Origin: Sphingomonas sp. UNC305MFCol5.2
Lineage (GTDB): Bacteria; Pseudomonadota; Alphaproteobacteria; Sphingomonadales; Sphingomonadaceae
Direction: 5' to 3'
Assembly (NCBI RefSeq): GCF_000712135.1
Contig: NZ_JOOE01000006.1
Span: 29,605-93,604 of the forward strand
Length of the DNA: 64,000 nucleotides
The position numbers and the translations under genes are program-made. Below, one piece after another: positions 8,054-16,648 of the stretch; position 1 is the first letter of the stretch, and each line of letters starts with the position of its first letter. The notes beneath the pieces were generated by a model. The model did not search any database. It saw only the letters and a program-made list of their open reading frames with translations, and was not told the origin of the DNA.

Positions 8054-8611
8054 TTGAGAGAGATCGCGTCCAGGGGGCAGTTGCGGCTCGCTTATTTTCG
8101 CTGGGCCATCGTCACGGTCCCGTTCATGTTGCTGCTGGGGCTCGGGTTCGGCTCGCTGGTGCCGAGTGGCGACGCGAATCCCTGGTTCGTCCAGCTCGCG
8201 AAGCCCGCGATCATGCCTCCCGGTTGGGCGTTCGCCGCCGCGTGGGCGATCCTCTACGTGCTGATGGGCCTCGCGCTGGCGATGGTGATCAACGCGCGCG
8301 GATCGCGCGGCCGCGGCCTCGCGCTGCTCTTCTTCGTCGCCCAGCTCGCGATCAACCTGGCCTGGACCCCGGTCTTCTTCGGCCTGCATAAGGTCGATAT
8401 TGCATTGCTGATGCTCGGCGCTCTGCTCGTGCTGGTGCTGCTGACGATCCTGCTGTTCTGGCGCGTCCGGAAGGTGGCGGGCGCGCTGCTGGTGCCGTAT
8501 TTCGGGTGGCTCTGCTTCGCCCTCGTGCTGTTCTGGCAGATCGATGCACTCAATCCGGACGCCGGGTCCCTTGTACCTTCGCGCTCGGTTGACCAGATTG
8601 AGATCCGTTGA
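8054..8611 (+). CDS. tspO: TspO/MBR family tryptophan-rich sensory protein
   Basis: A five-helix membrane protein of the TspO/peripheral benzodiazepine receptor family, which binds porphyrins and related ligands. Family features include 'WFVQLAKPAIMPPGWAFAAAWAILYVLMG' (split over loop and helix), 'NLAWTPVFFG' and the last helix 'PYFGWLCFALVLFW'. The start is taken as TTG at 8054, seven bases after GGGAGGAA. An in-frame ATG at 8018 would add 12 residues without a good ribosome site. The next gene (UbiK-like) follows after 21 bases, so co-transcription is possible. Confidence 0.88.
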   Translation: MREIASRGQLRLAYFRWAIVTVPFMLLLGLGFGSLVPSGDANPWFVQLAKPAIMPPGWAFAAAWAILYVLMGLALAMVINARGSRGRGLALLFFVAQLAINLAWTPVFFGLHKVDIALLMLGALLVLVLLTILLFWRVRKVAGALLVPYFGWLCFALVLFWQIDALNPDAGSLVPSRSVDQIEIR

Positions 8612-8632
8612 AGTTCGTTTAGGAAGCTGAAG

Positions 8633-8926
8633 ATGCAGACCGACAACCGCCTGTTCGACGATTTCGTCAAGTTCGTGAACGGTGCGGCGGGCACCGTGGC
8701 CGGCATGGCGCGCGAGACCGAGGCCTCGGCCCGCGAGCGCGCGCGCGAATGGATCGGCGGACTCGATTTCGTGTCGCGCGAGGAATTCGACGCGGTCAAG
8801 GCGATGGCAGTCGCGGCGCGGGACGAGAATGATGCGCTCGCGGCGCGGATCGCCGCGCTCGAGGCGCAGCTCGGCGGCGCGGCGAAGCCCGCACGCGCGC
8901 CCAAGGCTCCGAAGGCAGACGCTTGA
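8633..8926 (+). CDS. ubiK: UbiK-like accessory factor (BMFP/YqiC family)
   Basis: A 97-residue protein of the BMFP/YqiC family, of which E. coli UbiK assists ubiquinone synthesis by binding UbiJ and lipid. It has the typical N-terminal amphipathic segment 'LFDDFVKFVNGAAGTVAGM', then 'WIGGLDFVSREEFDAVKAMA' and a C-terminal coiled coil (about 55-80) ending in an Ala/Lys/Pro tail. The length is normal for the family. It stands between tspO and the ybjN-proC pair. Confidence 0.82.
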   Translation: MQTDNRLFDDFVKFVNGAAGTVAGMARETEASARERAREWIGGLDFVSREEFDAVKAMAVAARDENDALAARIAALEAQLGGAAKPARAPKAPKADA

Positions 8927-9047
8927 ACCAACCGGTTAACGACCGCTTGTCCACAGCTTTTCGACAGGGTTGCGAACCGCGCGCTTGTGCCCTCGGGGCG
9001 CGATTGGCAGGATTCCGCTCAGCCAATCCCGGCATGTGGAGGTAAGG

Positions 9048-9551
9048 ATGTTGGACGAGGCCGAATACGACCGCGACGACGCCGCGCCGATCGACATGCT
9101 CGAGAATTATTTCGCGGCGCATGGCTGGACCTTCGAGCGCGAGGACGACGAGATCGTCGCCAAGTTCAAGGGCAGCTGGACCGAATATGAGCTGCGCGCG
9201 ATCTGGCGCGAGGACGATGGCGTCCTCCAGTTCCTCGCTTTCCCCGACATCCGCGTGGCCGACGAGCGCCGCGCCGCGGTCTATGAGACGATCGGGCTGG
9301 TCAACGAGCAGCTCTGGATCGGCCATTTCGAATTGTGGTCGGCGAGCGGCATCCTGCTCTTCCGTCACGCTGCGCTGATCGACGGCGCGGGCGAGCCGAC
9401 GTTGACGCTCAACCAGGCCGAGTTGCTGGTCGAAAGCGCGATCGACGAGTGCGAACGCTTCTATCCGGTGTTCCAGTTCGTATTGTGGGGCGGCAAGAGC
9501 CCTGCCGAGGCGATCGCCGCCGCGCTGATCGAGACGCAGGGCGAAGCGTGA
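9048..9551 (+). CDS. YbjN domain-containing protein
   Basis: A 167-residue acidic cytoplasmic protein with the YbjN fold, which is related to type III secretion chaperones. 'LENYFAAHGWTFEREDDEIVAKFKG' opens the domain (about 13-45), and strands and helices continue to 'FQFVLWGGKSPAEAIAAAL'. The ATG has a strong GGAGG five bases upstream. It overlaps proC by 4 bp (GTGA). In alphaproteobacteria ybjN is frequently next to proC. The biochemical role is unknown, perhaps stress or chaperone-like. Confidence 0.88.
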   Translation: MLDEAEYDRDDAAPIDMLENYFAAHGWTFEREDDEIVAKFKGSWTEYELRAIWREDDGVLQFLAFPDIRVADERRAAVYETIGLVNEQLWIGHFELWSASGILLFRHAALIDGAGEPTLTLNQAELLVESAIDECERFYPVFQFVLWGGKSPAEAIAAALIETQGEA

Positions 9552-10345
9552 GCGCGCCGGAGCCGCTGCGGCTCTGGCTGCTCGGCTGCGGCAACATGGC
9601 CGGGGCGATGCTCCGCCGCTGGATCGAAAGCGGCGCGGTCGCAGCGGAGAACGTCTTCGTCGTCAATCGCCACGATCGCGAACTTCCCGCCGGCGTCCGC
9701 CAGGGCAGGGCGTTTCCCGACGAGCCGGCGCCCGATTTCGTCCAGCTGGGCATGAAGCCACAACAACTCGACGACGTCGCCACGCTCATCGCTTCCCTCC
9801 CCTCGGGCGGGGTGCCGCTGATCTCGATCCTCGCCGGCGCCGAAGTGGCGACGCTCGAGGCGCGCTTTCCCGGCCATCCGGTCATCCGCGCCATGCCCAA
9901 TCTGCCGGTCGCGCTCGGCAAGGGCGTCGTCGGGCTCCATGGCGCGCGCGCGCCCGGCATCGACGAATTGATGGCGCCGCTCGGTCTCGTCGAGTGGATT
10001 AACGACGAGAATTTGTTCGAAGCGGTCACCACGCTCTCGGGCTGCGGCCCGGCCTTTGTCTACCGCTTCATCGATGCGCTGGCCGAGGCGGGTGCCGCGC
10101 TCGGCATGCAGTCCGATCAGGCGCAGCGCCTGGCAGTCGCGACGGTGGAGGGGGCGGGCCTGCTCGCCGCCCAGGCCGATGCGCCGCCCTCGGTGCTCGC
10201 CGATCGCGTCGCCAGCCCCGGGGGTTCGACCCGGCAGGGTCTCAACGTCCTCGACCGCGACGATGCGCTCAAGGCGCTGCTGCGCGAGACTCTCGCAGCC
10301 TCGCAGCGTCGCAATGCCGAGATGGCCGCCGAGGCACGCAAATAG
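9548..10345 (+). CDS. proC: Pyrroline-5-carboxylate reductase
   Basis: The last enzyme of proline synthesis, reducing pyrroline-5-carboxylate with NAD(P)H (265 residues). The N-terminal Rossmann motif is 'LLGCGNMAGAMLRRW', and the C-terminal dimer domain has the family signature around 'LSGCGPAFVYRFIDALAEAG' and 'ASPGGSTRQGL'. The start is GTG within the ybjN stop codon, so expression is coupled. It is complete, with normal length. Confidence 0.95.
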   Translation: MSAPEPLRLWLLGCGNMAGAMLRRWIESGAVAAENVFVVNRHDRELPAGVRQGRAFPDEPAPDFVQLGMKPQQLDDVATLIASLPSGGVPLISILAGAEVATLEARFPGHPVIRAMPNLPVALGKGVVGLHGARAPGIDELMAPLGLVEWINDENLFEAVTTLSGCGPAFVYRFIDALAEAGAALGMQSDQAQRLAVATVEGAGLLAAQADAPPSVLADRVASPGGSTRQGLNVLDRDDALKALLRETLAASQRRNAEMAAEARK

Positions 10346-10553
10346 ACTTTGTTCCTGTTTTGTGCTATAGCCTTGGCGGCTCTTTGAATTCGTCGGGAAG
10401 TCCATAGGCGGCCACGCAACTTTCTTGCTCATTCGCGCAACGAAAGAAGCGAATCCGCGGGAAAAGTGCGAAGTTAAGCCTCGGAAATCCTACACGGAAC
10501 GCTGGCCCTCGCGATTTGTTTTGCTTCCGACTCACGCATGAACGGAGGCGGTA

Positions 10554-11174
10554 ATGGCGACGACCACGGCGACGCGCGACAGCAAGGGACGTTTCAAGGG
10601 CTCCTCTTCGTCGAAGAGCAATGAGGGGCGGTCGAGCAATCTCGGCATGGTCGCCGGTGCGGTGGCCGGTGGCGCGGCGCTCGGCATTCTCGCGATGTTC
10701 GGCCGCAAGGCCGCGGTGCAGGCGCCGACCGCGCTCGCCGGCAATTGGGACGAGGCGCTCGTCGTCGAACACCAGGCCACGCTCAAGGTCTTCGACACGA
10801 TCGAGGCGACCGACGAGCACAATACGGTCAAGCGGGCGATGCTGCTCTCGCATCTCAAACATGCTTTGCTCAAGCACGCGGTCGAGGAAGAGAATGTCAT
10901 CTATCCCGCGCTCCGCGAGATCGGCCAGCGCGACGCCGCCGATGCGCTCACCAAAGAGCATGGCTATGTGAAGCAGTATCTCTACGAGCTGGAGAATACG
11001 CCCGCCGCGTCACCTGACTGGATCGCCAAGGTCCGGGAATTCCGCGCCGATATCGAAAAGCACATGCAGGAGGAAGAGATGCACCTCTTCCCGATGCTCC
11101 GCTCGCAGCTCTCGGAAGAGAAGAACAAGGCGCTCACGATGACGATGAACAAGGAAGGCTTCAAGGTCGCCTGA
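10554..11174 (+). CDS. Hemerythrin domain-containing protein with membrane-like N-terminus
   Basis: A 206-residue protein. The basic Ser/Lys-rich N-terminus leads to a Gly/Ala-rich hydrophobic stretch (about 30-50), and then a hemerythrin-like four-helix bundle (about 65-190). Di-iron ligands are suggested by 'VVEHQATLKVFD', 'HLKHALLKHAVEEENVIYP', 'LTKEHGYVKQYL' and 'DIEKHMQEEEMHLFP'. It would bind oxygen or sense redox or nitric oxide. It is monocistronic with an AT-richer upstream region of about 200 bases. A second hemerythrin protein lies beyond the tRNA/integrase boundary at 15.4 kb. Confidence 0.88.
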   Translation: MATTTATRDSKGRFKGSSSSKSNEGRSSNLGMVAGAVAGGAALGILAMFGRKAAVQAPTALAGNWDEALVVEHQATLKVFDTIEATDEHNTVKRAMLLSHLKHALLKHAVEEENVIYPALREIGQRDAADALTKEHGYVKQYLYELENTPAASPDWIAKVREFRADIEKHMQEEEMHLFPMLRSQLSEEKNKALTMTMNKEGFKVA

Positions 11175-11183
11175 GCGCGCTGC

Positions 11184-11672
11184 TCAGCGCCCCGAGACGC
11201 TGCTCCGGTCGCTTTCGGGCACCAGCCCTTCGAGCACGGCCCAGAACCCGCCGACCGCGCCTTGGCCGGCGCTCGAATAGGCAGTGGACATCTTCTCGCG
11301 GAGCGCGTCGAACAATTCGGCTTCGAGCGTCGCGCCCGTGGGCGTCAGCCGCAACAGCCGCTGCCGCCGGTCGCGTTCGCCGGTTCGGGTCTCGACCATG
11401 CCGCGATCGGCGAGCTCGCCCAGCACTCGGCCAAGCGACTGTTTGGTGATTCCGAGGATCGCCAGCAGCGCGCTCACCGTCAGGTCGGGCTCGCGCGCGA
11501 TGAAATAGAGCGCGCGGTGATGCGCGCGTCCCAGCCCCTGCTTGGCCAGGCCCGCATCGATCGAGCGCGTCAGATTAGCATAGCCGAAATAGAGCAATTC
11601 GATGCCGCGGCGGATCTCGGGCTCGCGCAGGAACAGCGGGGATGCGGGAATTGGGGCAGCCATGTTGACCAT
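11184..11672 (-). CDS. MarR family transcriptional regulator
   Basis: A 162-residue winged-helix regulator of MarR type. The recognition region 'VSALLAILGITKQSLGRVLGELADRGMVE' spans about residues 63-92, followed by the wing 'RTGERDRRQRLLRLTPTG', which is diagnostic. It is transcribed divergently from ilvE with a 68-bp shared intergenic space. It may control itself or ilvE; no clear palindrome was picked out by eye. Its stop lies 9 bases from the convergent hemerythrin gene. Confidence 0.9.
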   Translation of the reverse strand: MVNMAAPIPASPLFLREPEIRRGIELLYFGYANLTRSIDAGLAKQGLGRAHHRALYFIAREPDLTVSALLAILGITKQSLGRVLGELADRGMVETRTGERDRRQRLLRLTPTGATLEAELFDALREKMSTAYSSAGQGAVGGFWAVLEGLVPESDRSSVSGR

Positions 11673-11740
11673 TCTAGCCTCGCAGCCTAGTCCACCGCAA
11701 GTCGATCCGGCCGGAGTCGGTCGGTGCTCTCGGGAAGGAT

Positions 11741-12841
11741 ATGATGGAAGACGCGACGATCCTGGATTTCGAGTTCGAGGCGCATGCGAATCCGGTGGCC
11801 GTGGCCGACCGCGCGGCGCTCCTTGCCAATCCCGGCTTCGGCAAGATCTTCACCGATCACATGGCGGTGATCCGCTACTCTGCCGACAAGGGTTGGCACG
11901 ATGCGCGGATCGAGCCGCGCCGTCCGATCCAGCTCGATCCCGCCTGCGCCGTGCTCCATTATGCGCAGGAGATCTTCGAAGGCCTCAAGGCCTATCGCAT
12001 GCCCGATGGCGGCGCGACCCTGTTCCGCGCGGACGCCAATGCCCGCCGCTTCGCCGAGTCGGCGCAGCGCATGGCGATGCCCGAACTGCCCGAGGAACTG
12101 TTCCTCGCCTCGATCCGCGAGCTGGTCAGCACCGACCGCGACTGGATCCCCGAAGGCGAGGGTGCCTCGCTCTATCTGCGCCCCTTCATGTTCGCGAGCG
12201 AGACCTTCCTCGGCGTCCGGCCCGCGCAGGAATATCTCTATATCGTGATCGCATCGCCGGCGGGCGCCTATTTCAAGGGCGGCGCGCCGTCGGTGACGCT
12301 CTGGGTCTCCGAGCATTATACCCGCGCCGCGCCCGGCGGCACCGGCGCCGCCAAATGCGGTGGCAACTATGCCGCCAGCCTCGTCGCGCAGGCCGAGGCG
12401 ATCGGCCACGAATGCGATCAGGTCGTGTTCCTCGATGCGGCCGAGAACCGCTATGTCGAGGAACTGGGCGGAATGAACGTGTTCTTCGTGTTCGACGACG
12501 GCTCGATCCAGACCCCGCCGCTCACCGGCACGATCCTGCCGGGCATCACGCGTGAATCGCTGCTTACGCTCGCGCGCGATGCCGGGATCACGGTGCGCGA
12601 GGAGCGTTACAGCCTCGAGGAATGGCAGGCCGATGCGGCCAGCGGGCGGCTGCGTGAGGCGTTCGCGTGCGGCACTGCCGCGGTGGTCACGCCGATCGGC
12701 CGGGTGCGCGGCCGCGGCTTCGATTTCGCGATCGGAAACGGCGGCCCGGGCATGCTCACCGAGCAGCTCCGCGCGCAACTCGTCGCGATCCAGCGCGGAA
12801 CTGCGCCCGATCCGCACGGCTGGGTTGAACGGCTCTTCTAA
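11741..12841 (+). CDS. ilvE: Branched-chain amino acid aminotransferase
   Basis: A PLP-dependent fold-type IV aminotransferase of 366 residues, catalysing the last step of leucine, isoleucine and valine synthesis. It belongs to the longer, eukaryote-like BCAT group. The PLP lysine is in 'GTGAAKCGGNYA' (Lys205). Other features are 'LHYAQEIFEGLKAYR', 'YLRPFMFASE', 'VEELGGMNVFFVFDDG' and 'PPLTGTILPGITRESLL'. The ATG at 11741 follows a GGAAGGAT site. It sits directly before tRNA-Gln. Confidence 0.95.
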   Translation: MMEDATILDFEFEAHANPVAVADRAALLANPGFGKIFTDHMAVIRYSADKGWHDARIEPRRPIQLDPACAVLHYAQEIFEGLKAYRMPDGGATLFRADANARRFAESAQRMAMPELPEELFLASIRELVSTDRDWIPEGEGASLYLRPFMFASETFLGVRPAQEYLYIVIASPAGAYFKGGAPSVTLWVSEHYTRAAPGGTGAAKCGGNYAASLVAQAEAIGHECDQVVFLDAAENRYVEELGGMNVFFVFDDGSIQTPPLTGTILPGITRESLLTLARDAGITVREERYSLEEWQADAASGRLREAFACGTAAVVTPIGRVRGRGFDFAIGNGGPGMLTEQLRAQLVAIQRGTAPDPHGWVERLF

Positions 12842-12864
12842 GGCCCTATAAGCCCGCTTCCCGT

Positions 12865-12939
12865 TGGGGCGTCGCCAAGTGGTAAGGCACCGGTTTTTGG
12901 TACCGGCATTCGCAGGTTCGAATCCTGCCGCCCCAGCCA
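12865..12939 (+). tRNA. tRNA-Gln (anticodon TTG)
   Basis: The sequence folds into a full cloverleaf: acceptor TGGGGCG/CGCCCCA, D arm GCC/GGC, anticodon stem CCGGT/ACCGG with loop TTTTGGT (anticodon TTG), T arm GCAGG-TTCGAAT-CCTGC, discriminator G and encoded CCA. It lies 174 bases before an integrase gene reading away from it, the usual arrangement when the 3' end of a tRNA gene is an integration site. Confidence 0.97.
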
Positions 12940-13112
12940 GCGCTCTCCTCTGATTCGGCTCCTAAGGCGCTGAATAAGAAGGAGGATTGTGAAGCTGGCG
13001 TCATCGGCACATAGGACCGGGTTGGACCTGTTTGGACCGGATTCGACGGCACTTTTCACACGATTCTTCACATGATTTTTAGTGCCGGGGAGCCGACTTT
13101 GGAGTCGGCAAA

Positions 13113-14447
13113 ATGGCAAGGAACTCAGGCGCTTTCACATTTTCGCCCGCCGCAATCGACGCGCTTACCAAGGGCAAACTTCACGACAATCGGACGCCTG
13201 GTCTGATGATCGAGGTGCTGGGCAGCGGCAAGAAGGTCTGGAAATACGAGCGACGGCTGGTTGCGATCGGCGCTCCCGTTCGCCTGACCTTTGGACGCTT
13301 CCCGGCGCTTACGCTGGCGGCGGCACGAGAGTGGGGGGCAGCGATCAACGAGCAGGTCGAAGCCGGTATCGACCCACGCGTCGCCATGCGCGCGGAGGCC
13401 GAGCGCAAGCGCGCCGAGGAGGCCCGCGACACCATGACGGTCGCGCGTGCCCACAAACTATACATGGAGGCTGTCGGGGAAGGCCGTGCATCCCGCGCAA
13501 AGCGCAAGAACAAGCCACGCACCATCAAAGAAAAGCTCGAAATCTACCAGCGCGATATCGCGCCCAGGCTGGCCACGAAGTCGATCTATCTGGTCACCGA
13601 GCGGGAACTGATCGATCTCGTTATCAAAAAGGGAAAGACCGCCAAGGCCCGCGCCAACCGGCTGGCAGCGGAATTGAAGGTGTTCTTCGGCTGGGCCGCC
13701 AGCCTGCGTGGGCTCGAGATTGGCCTGGAGGTTGATCCGTCCCGACGTTTGGGCGACCTGCGCTTCCCGGAGACGCCGCGAGAGCGCAAGCTCAGTCGCG
13801 AGGAGATCGGCTGGTTCCTCAAGGCCGTTGTGCTGGAGGAGCAGGATTTCCGTCGCGGAATGCTGCTCTGGCTGCTCACCGCAGCCCGGATTTCGGAAGT
13901 AACCCGTGCGCACAGCGACGAGATCGTCGACGGCGTGTGGACAATCCCGGCGGACCGAGCGAAGAATTCCGTCGCGCATGCGATCGCGCTCGGACCATGG
14001 GGGCAATCGCTCATGGCTACGAACTCGGAGTGGGTGTTTCCCGCGATCAAAGTCGACGGCCCGCGAAAGACAGGCTGGTACAAGGCGCGTGATCGCGTGC
14101 TCGCGCGCATGGAGGAGGTGGCCGGCCGGCCGATTGAACGGTTCACGCCGCACGATTTTCGCCGCACCGCTCGCAGCAATACCAAACGGATGCGGGTAGA
14201 TTTCGAGACGGCCGAGGCGATGCTCAACCATGTAAAGACGGGGCTCGAGCGCATTTACGACGGCTATGAGCTCGAGGACGAGAAGGTCGCCTGGTTCCTT
14301 GCCTGGGAAAATGAAATCGCCGGCATCGCGCGGAGAGCCGGCGTCGCCGAAGCGCTCGGCATCCCTGTACCCACGGCGAAGATAGACTCTCTGAAGCAAT
14401 CGATCGTGACGCTGTGGCGGAACCGACATCGAGTCATGGCGGTGTAA
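13113..14447 (+). CDS. Tyrosine recombinase/integrase
   Basis: A site-specific recombinase of the phage-integrase family (444 residues) with an N-terminal DUF4102-type arm-binding domain (about 5-95), a core-binding SAM-like domain (about 110-210) and a catalytic domain (about 225-400). Catalytic residues are seen in 'TAARISEV' (Arg), 'TPHDFRRT' (His and Arg), 'LNHVKTG' (His) and 'ERIYDGY' (Tyr nucleophile). It begins just downstream of tRNA-Gln and is probably the integrase of an element inserted there. A decayed copy of its last 33 codons and flanking DNA occurs at 35.2 kb. Confidence 0.95.
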   Translation: MARNSGAFTFSPAAIDALTKGKLHDNRTPGLMIEVLGSGKKVWKYERRLVAIGAPVRLTFGRFPALTLAAAREWGAAINEQVEAGIDPRVAMRAEAERKRAEEARDTMTVARAHKLYMEAVGEGRASRAKRKNKPRTIKEKLEIYQRDIAPRLATKSIYLVTERELIDLVIKKGKTAKARANRLAAELKVFFGWAASLRGLEIGLEVDPSRRLGDLRFPETPRERKLSREEIGWFLKAVVLEEQDFRRGMLLWLLTAARISEVTRAHSDEIVDGVWTIPADRAKNSVAHAIALGPWGQSLMATNSEWVFPAIKVDGPRKTGWYKARDRVLARMEEVAGRPIERFTPHDFRRTARSNTKRMRVDFETAEAMLNHVKTGLERIYDGYELEDEKVAWFLAWENEIAGIARRAGVAEALGIPVPTAKIDSLKQSIVTLWRNRHRVMAV

Positions 14448-14632
14448 AAGCATGAACCCTGCCTCGCCTTTCCTCGCGCTGCGATATGCCTCCTGCGTGG
14501 CGGATTGGCCTCAATGACCTGTCGTGGCGTGAGAAGCTCGGGCGCTTATGAGAAGGCATCCGCTGCCGGCGCGCATGTCAGGCTTCGGCTTAAGGCGAAG
14601 GCGCATGCTTCAGCATGGTTCTCACGCCGGCG
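14352..14632 (+). repeat. Long diverged repeat, copy 1 (integrase tail plus downstream DNA)
   Basis: The integrase 3' end and about 185 bases after its stop match, with substitutions and gaps, 35183-35497 in the same orientation. Shared blocks include 'GCGAAGATAGA', 'CAATCGATCGTG', 'GCTCGGGCGCTTA', 'GGCATCCGCTGCCG' and 'AGGCTTCGGCT'. No gene is evident between 14448 and 14807; short frames there look like chance. Confidence 0.8.
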
Positions 14633-14807
14633 ATGGGCGAGGCGACTTGGCGCCGACCGCGAGATGGCTGAGCTGTCCTCCGGCGCGAGAGGCGGGTCTC
14701 GAACAACTTGGAAAGGAGGTTTCGCGGCAGCAATCCGCCCGAGCGCAATACGGAACCGGCCCGGAGGGGCAATGGTTTACGGTGCATGCCGCAGGCAAAG
14801 GAGGCAT

Positions 14808-15175
14808 ATGATGGACGGTTCCAACCCGCGATCGACGGCGAAGATTGCCGGCCATCCGATCCATCCGATGCTGATACCCTTTGGCTGCTGGGCGCCGGGT
14901 TGGTGATGGCCGCGCTGGCGGCGACGGCCGGTTTGACGGATTTCCTCGGCGAACCAAGGGTACGCGCGTTGCGCGCCGCCTGGCATCATATGATCGGCAA
15001 TATCGTCGCAGTGTTGGCCGAAATAGTAAATCTCTGGCAGCGGCTCGAGCAGGGCGATGCTTTCGTCGTTCCCACCGGACTGGTCGTCTCGGCGGGCGTC
15101 ACCCTGTTGTTGCTCTACAATGGCTGGCGTGGCTGGGAAATGGTCTATCGAGGCCGGGTCGGGGTGGCCGATTGA
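14808..15175 (+). pseudogene. DUF2231 membrane protein gene, internal deletion and frameshift
   Basis: The start is well supported (AAGGAGG then ATG) and encodes the family-typical 'STAKIAGHPIHPMLIPF'. The frame then runs into a stop at about 14906. In another frame 'LWLLGAGLVMAALAATAGLTDF' continues with 'AWHHMIGNIVAVLAEIVN' and 'WRGWEMVYRGRVGVA' to a stop at 15175. Intact relatives have about 25-30 residues between these parts, forming the first membrane helix. The gene has therefore lost that piece and its frame. A short tail-like frame (15188-15268, ending 'LRTLFGKE') follows and may be another gene remnant. Confidence 0.75.
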
Positions 15176-15355
15176 GCGGTAAGGGCGGGCGAAAACCTGC
15201 CCGCGGAGCGGCGCGAAACGCTCGAGAAAGCGAAGGACGAACTGCGCACTTTGTTTGGCAAGGAGTGATCGTACCGCGATCGTTGTCGTTTGGTTGTGCA
15301 GGAACCGCGAGACGATTGGCGCTTTTAGAACCTGCGGGAAACAGGAAGATTCTTG

Positions 15356-15865
15356 ATGGCCCAAGAGAGCTTTACCGACGCGATCGCGCTGCTGAAGGCG
15401 GATCACCGCAAGGTCGAGGGGCTGTTCGAACAATTCGCAGCCGCGGCGGCCGGCCCCAAGGCGAAGCTCGCACGACAGATCTGCACGGAACTCAAAATCC
15501 ACACGACCGTCGAGGAGGAGATTTTCTACCCCGCCTTTCGCGGCAAAATCGAGGACGACACGCTCGACGAAGCCTATGTCGAGCACGACGGGGCCAAGGT
15601 GCTCGTGAACGACATCGAGGCGGGCAGCCCCGAAGATGATTTCTACGATGCCAAGGTCACGGTGCTGTTCGAGGAAATCAAGCACCACGTTCATGAGGAG
15701 GAAATGCCCTCCGAAGGCATGTTCGCCCAGTGCCGCAAGACCGATGTCGATCTCGTGGCGCTTCGCGACCTGATGGTGTCCCGCAAGCAGGAACTGATGC
15801 TCCAAGCGGAGCGCGAGGGCCTGCCTCCGGCGCAGCCGCGGGCGGTCAATTTGCAGCCGGCTTGA
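15356..15865 (+). CDS. Hemerythrin domain-containing protein
   Basis: A 169-residue cytoplasmic hemerythrin-like di-iron protein. Ligand-bearing helices are 'ALLKADHRKVEGLFEQF', 'ELKIHTTVEEEIFYPAF', 'AYVEHDGAKVLVNDI' and 'EIKHHVHEEEMPSEGMF'. This type is widespread in soil proteobacteria near DUF2231 and other stress genes. ATG 15356 is chosen over the adjacent TTG at 15353; AGGAAG lies upstream. It is probably co-transcribed with the SDR gene 12 bases downstream. Confidence 0.9.
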   Translation: MAQESFTDAIALLKADHRKVEGLFEQFAAAAAGPKAKLARQICTELKIHTTVEEEIFYPAFRGKIEDDTLDEAYVEHDGAKVLVNDIEAGSPEDDFYDAKVTVLFEEIKHHVHEEEMPSEGMFAQCRKTDVDLVALRDLMVSRKQELMLQAEREGLPPAQPRAVNLQPA

Positions 15866-15877
15866 TCGGGGCTCACC

Positions 15878-16648
15878 ATGCCGGATCTCGCCGACCCTGA
15901 GGATATCGCGGACGCCCATACTGAACAGCCTGGCCTGGCGGGCCGCAAGGCAGTCGTGACCGGAGGGACGACGGGCATCGGTCGTGCGATCGCCGTGTTG
16001 CTGGCATCGGAAGGCGCCAAAGTGTTCGTCTGCGGGCGCACGCCCCAGCATCTTGAGGACGCGCTCAAGCGAATTCGCGAGGTGGGTGTCGGGGATGGGA
16101 TCAACGTGGACCTTGCCGATCCCAAAGAGACCGAGCGGTTCTTCGCGGCTGCGAATGACTTTCTTGGCGGGCTCGATATCGCGGTAATCAATGCCGCGGT
16201 TCCCGTAGAGGCGCTCGCCGACACGTCGCGCGAAGACACCGACTATCAGATCGCCGTGGATTTCACCTCGTACCTTGCGACGACCCACGCCGCGAAACGG
16301 ATGCCGGCCGGGAGCGACATCGTCCTGATCGGATCGATGTCCGCGGTGTCGCGCACGGGCGGCAATTCGATCTATGTCGCCGCCAAATCGGGCATCCAGG
16401 GATTCGCCAAGTCGCTGCGCGAGGAGCTGGCAGAGAAGGATATCAAGGTCGGGCTGATCGAACCCGGCTTCACCGGTGCCGATTTCCAATATCCCGACTT
16501 CCCGCCGGAGAGGCAGCGTGACCTGATCCAGCAAGGCAGGATGCTGCGCGCCGAGGATATCGCGGTCGCCACCCGTTTCATGCTGACCCAGCCGCGGCGA
16601 ACCGCGGTTTCGCTGGTGCGTGTCGAGACCCGGCTCGAGCATCCGTGA
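15878..16648 (+). CDS. SDR family oxidoreductase
   Basis: A classical short-chain dehydrogenase/reductase of 256 residues. The cofactor motif is 'VTGGTTGIGRAIA' (about 28-40), the structural motif 'VINAAVP' replaces NNAG, the catalytic Ser is in 'LIGSMSAVS', and Tyr/Lys lie in 'YVAAKSG'. 'CGRT' after the second strand suggests NADP preference. The substrate is unknown. It overlaps the GH130 gene by 4 bp, which suggests its product acts in the same sugar-related or stress process. Confidence 0.9.
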   Translation: MPDLADPEDIADAHTEQPGLAGRKAVVTGGTTGIGRAIAVLLASEGAKVFVCGRTPQHLEDALKRIREVGVGDGINVDLADPKETERFFAAANDFLGGLDIAVINAAVPVEALADTSREDTDYQIAVDFTSYLATTHAAKRMPAGSDIVLIGSMSAVSRTGGNSIYVAAKSGIQGFAKSLREELAEKDIKVGLIEPGFTGADFQYPDFPPERQRDLIQQGRMLRAEDIAVATRFMLTQPRRTAVSLVRVETRLEHP

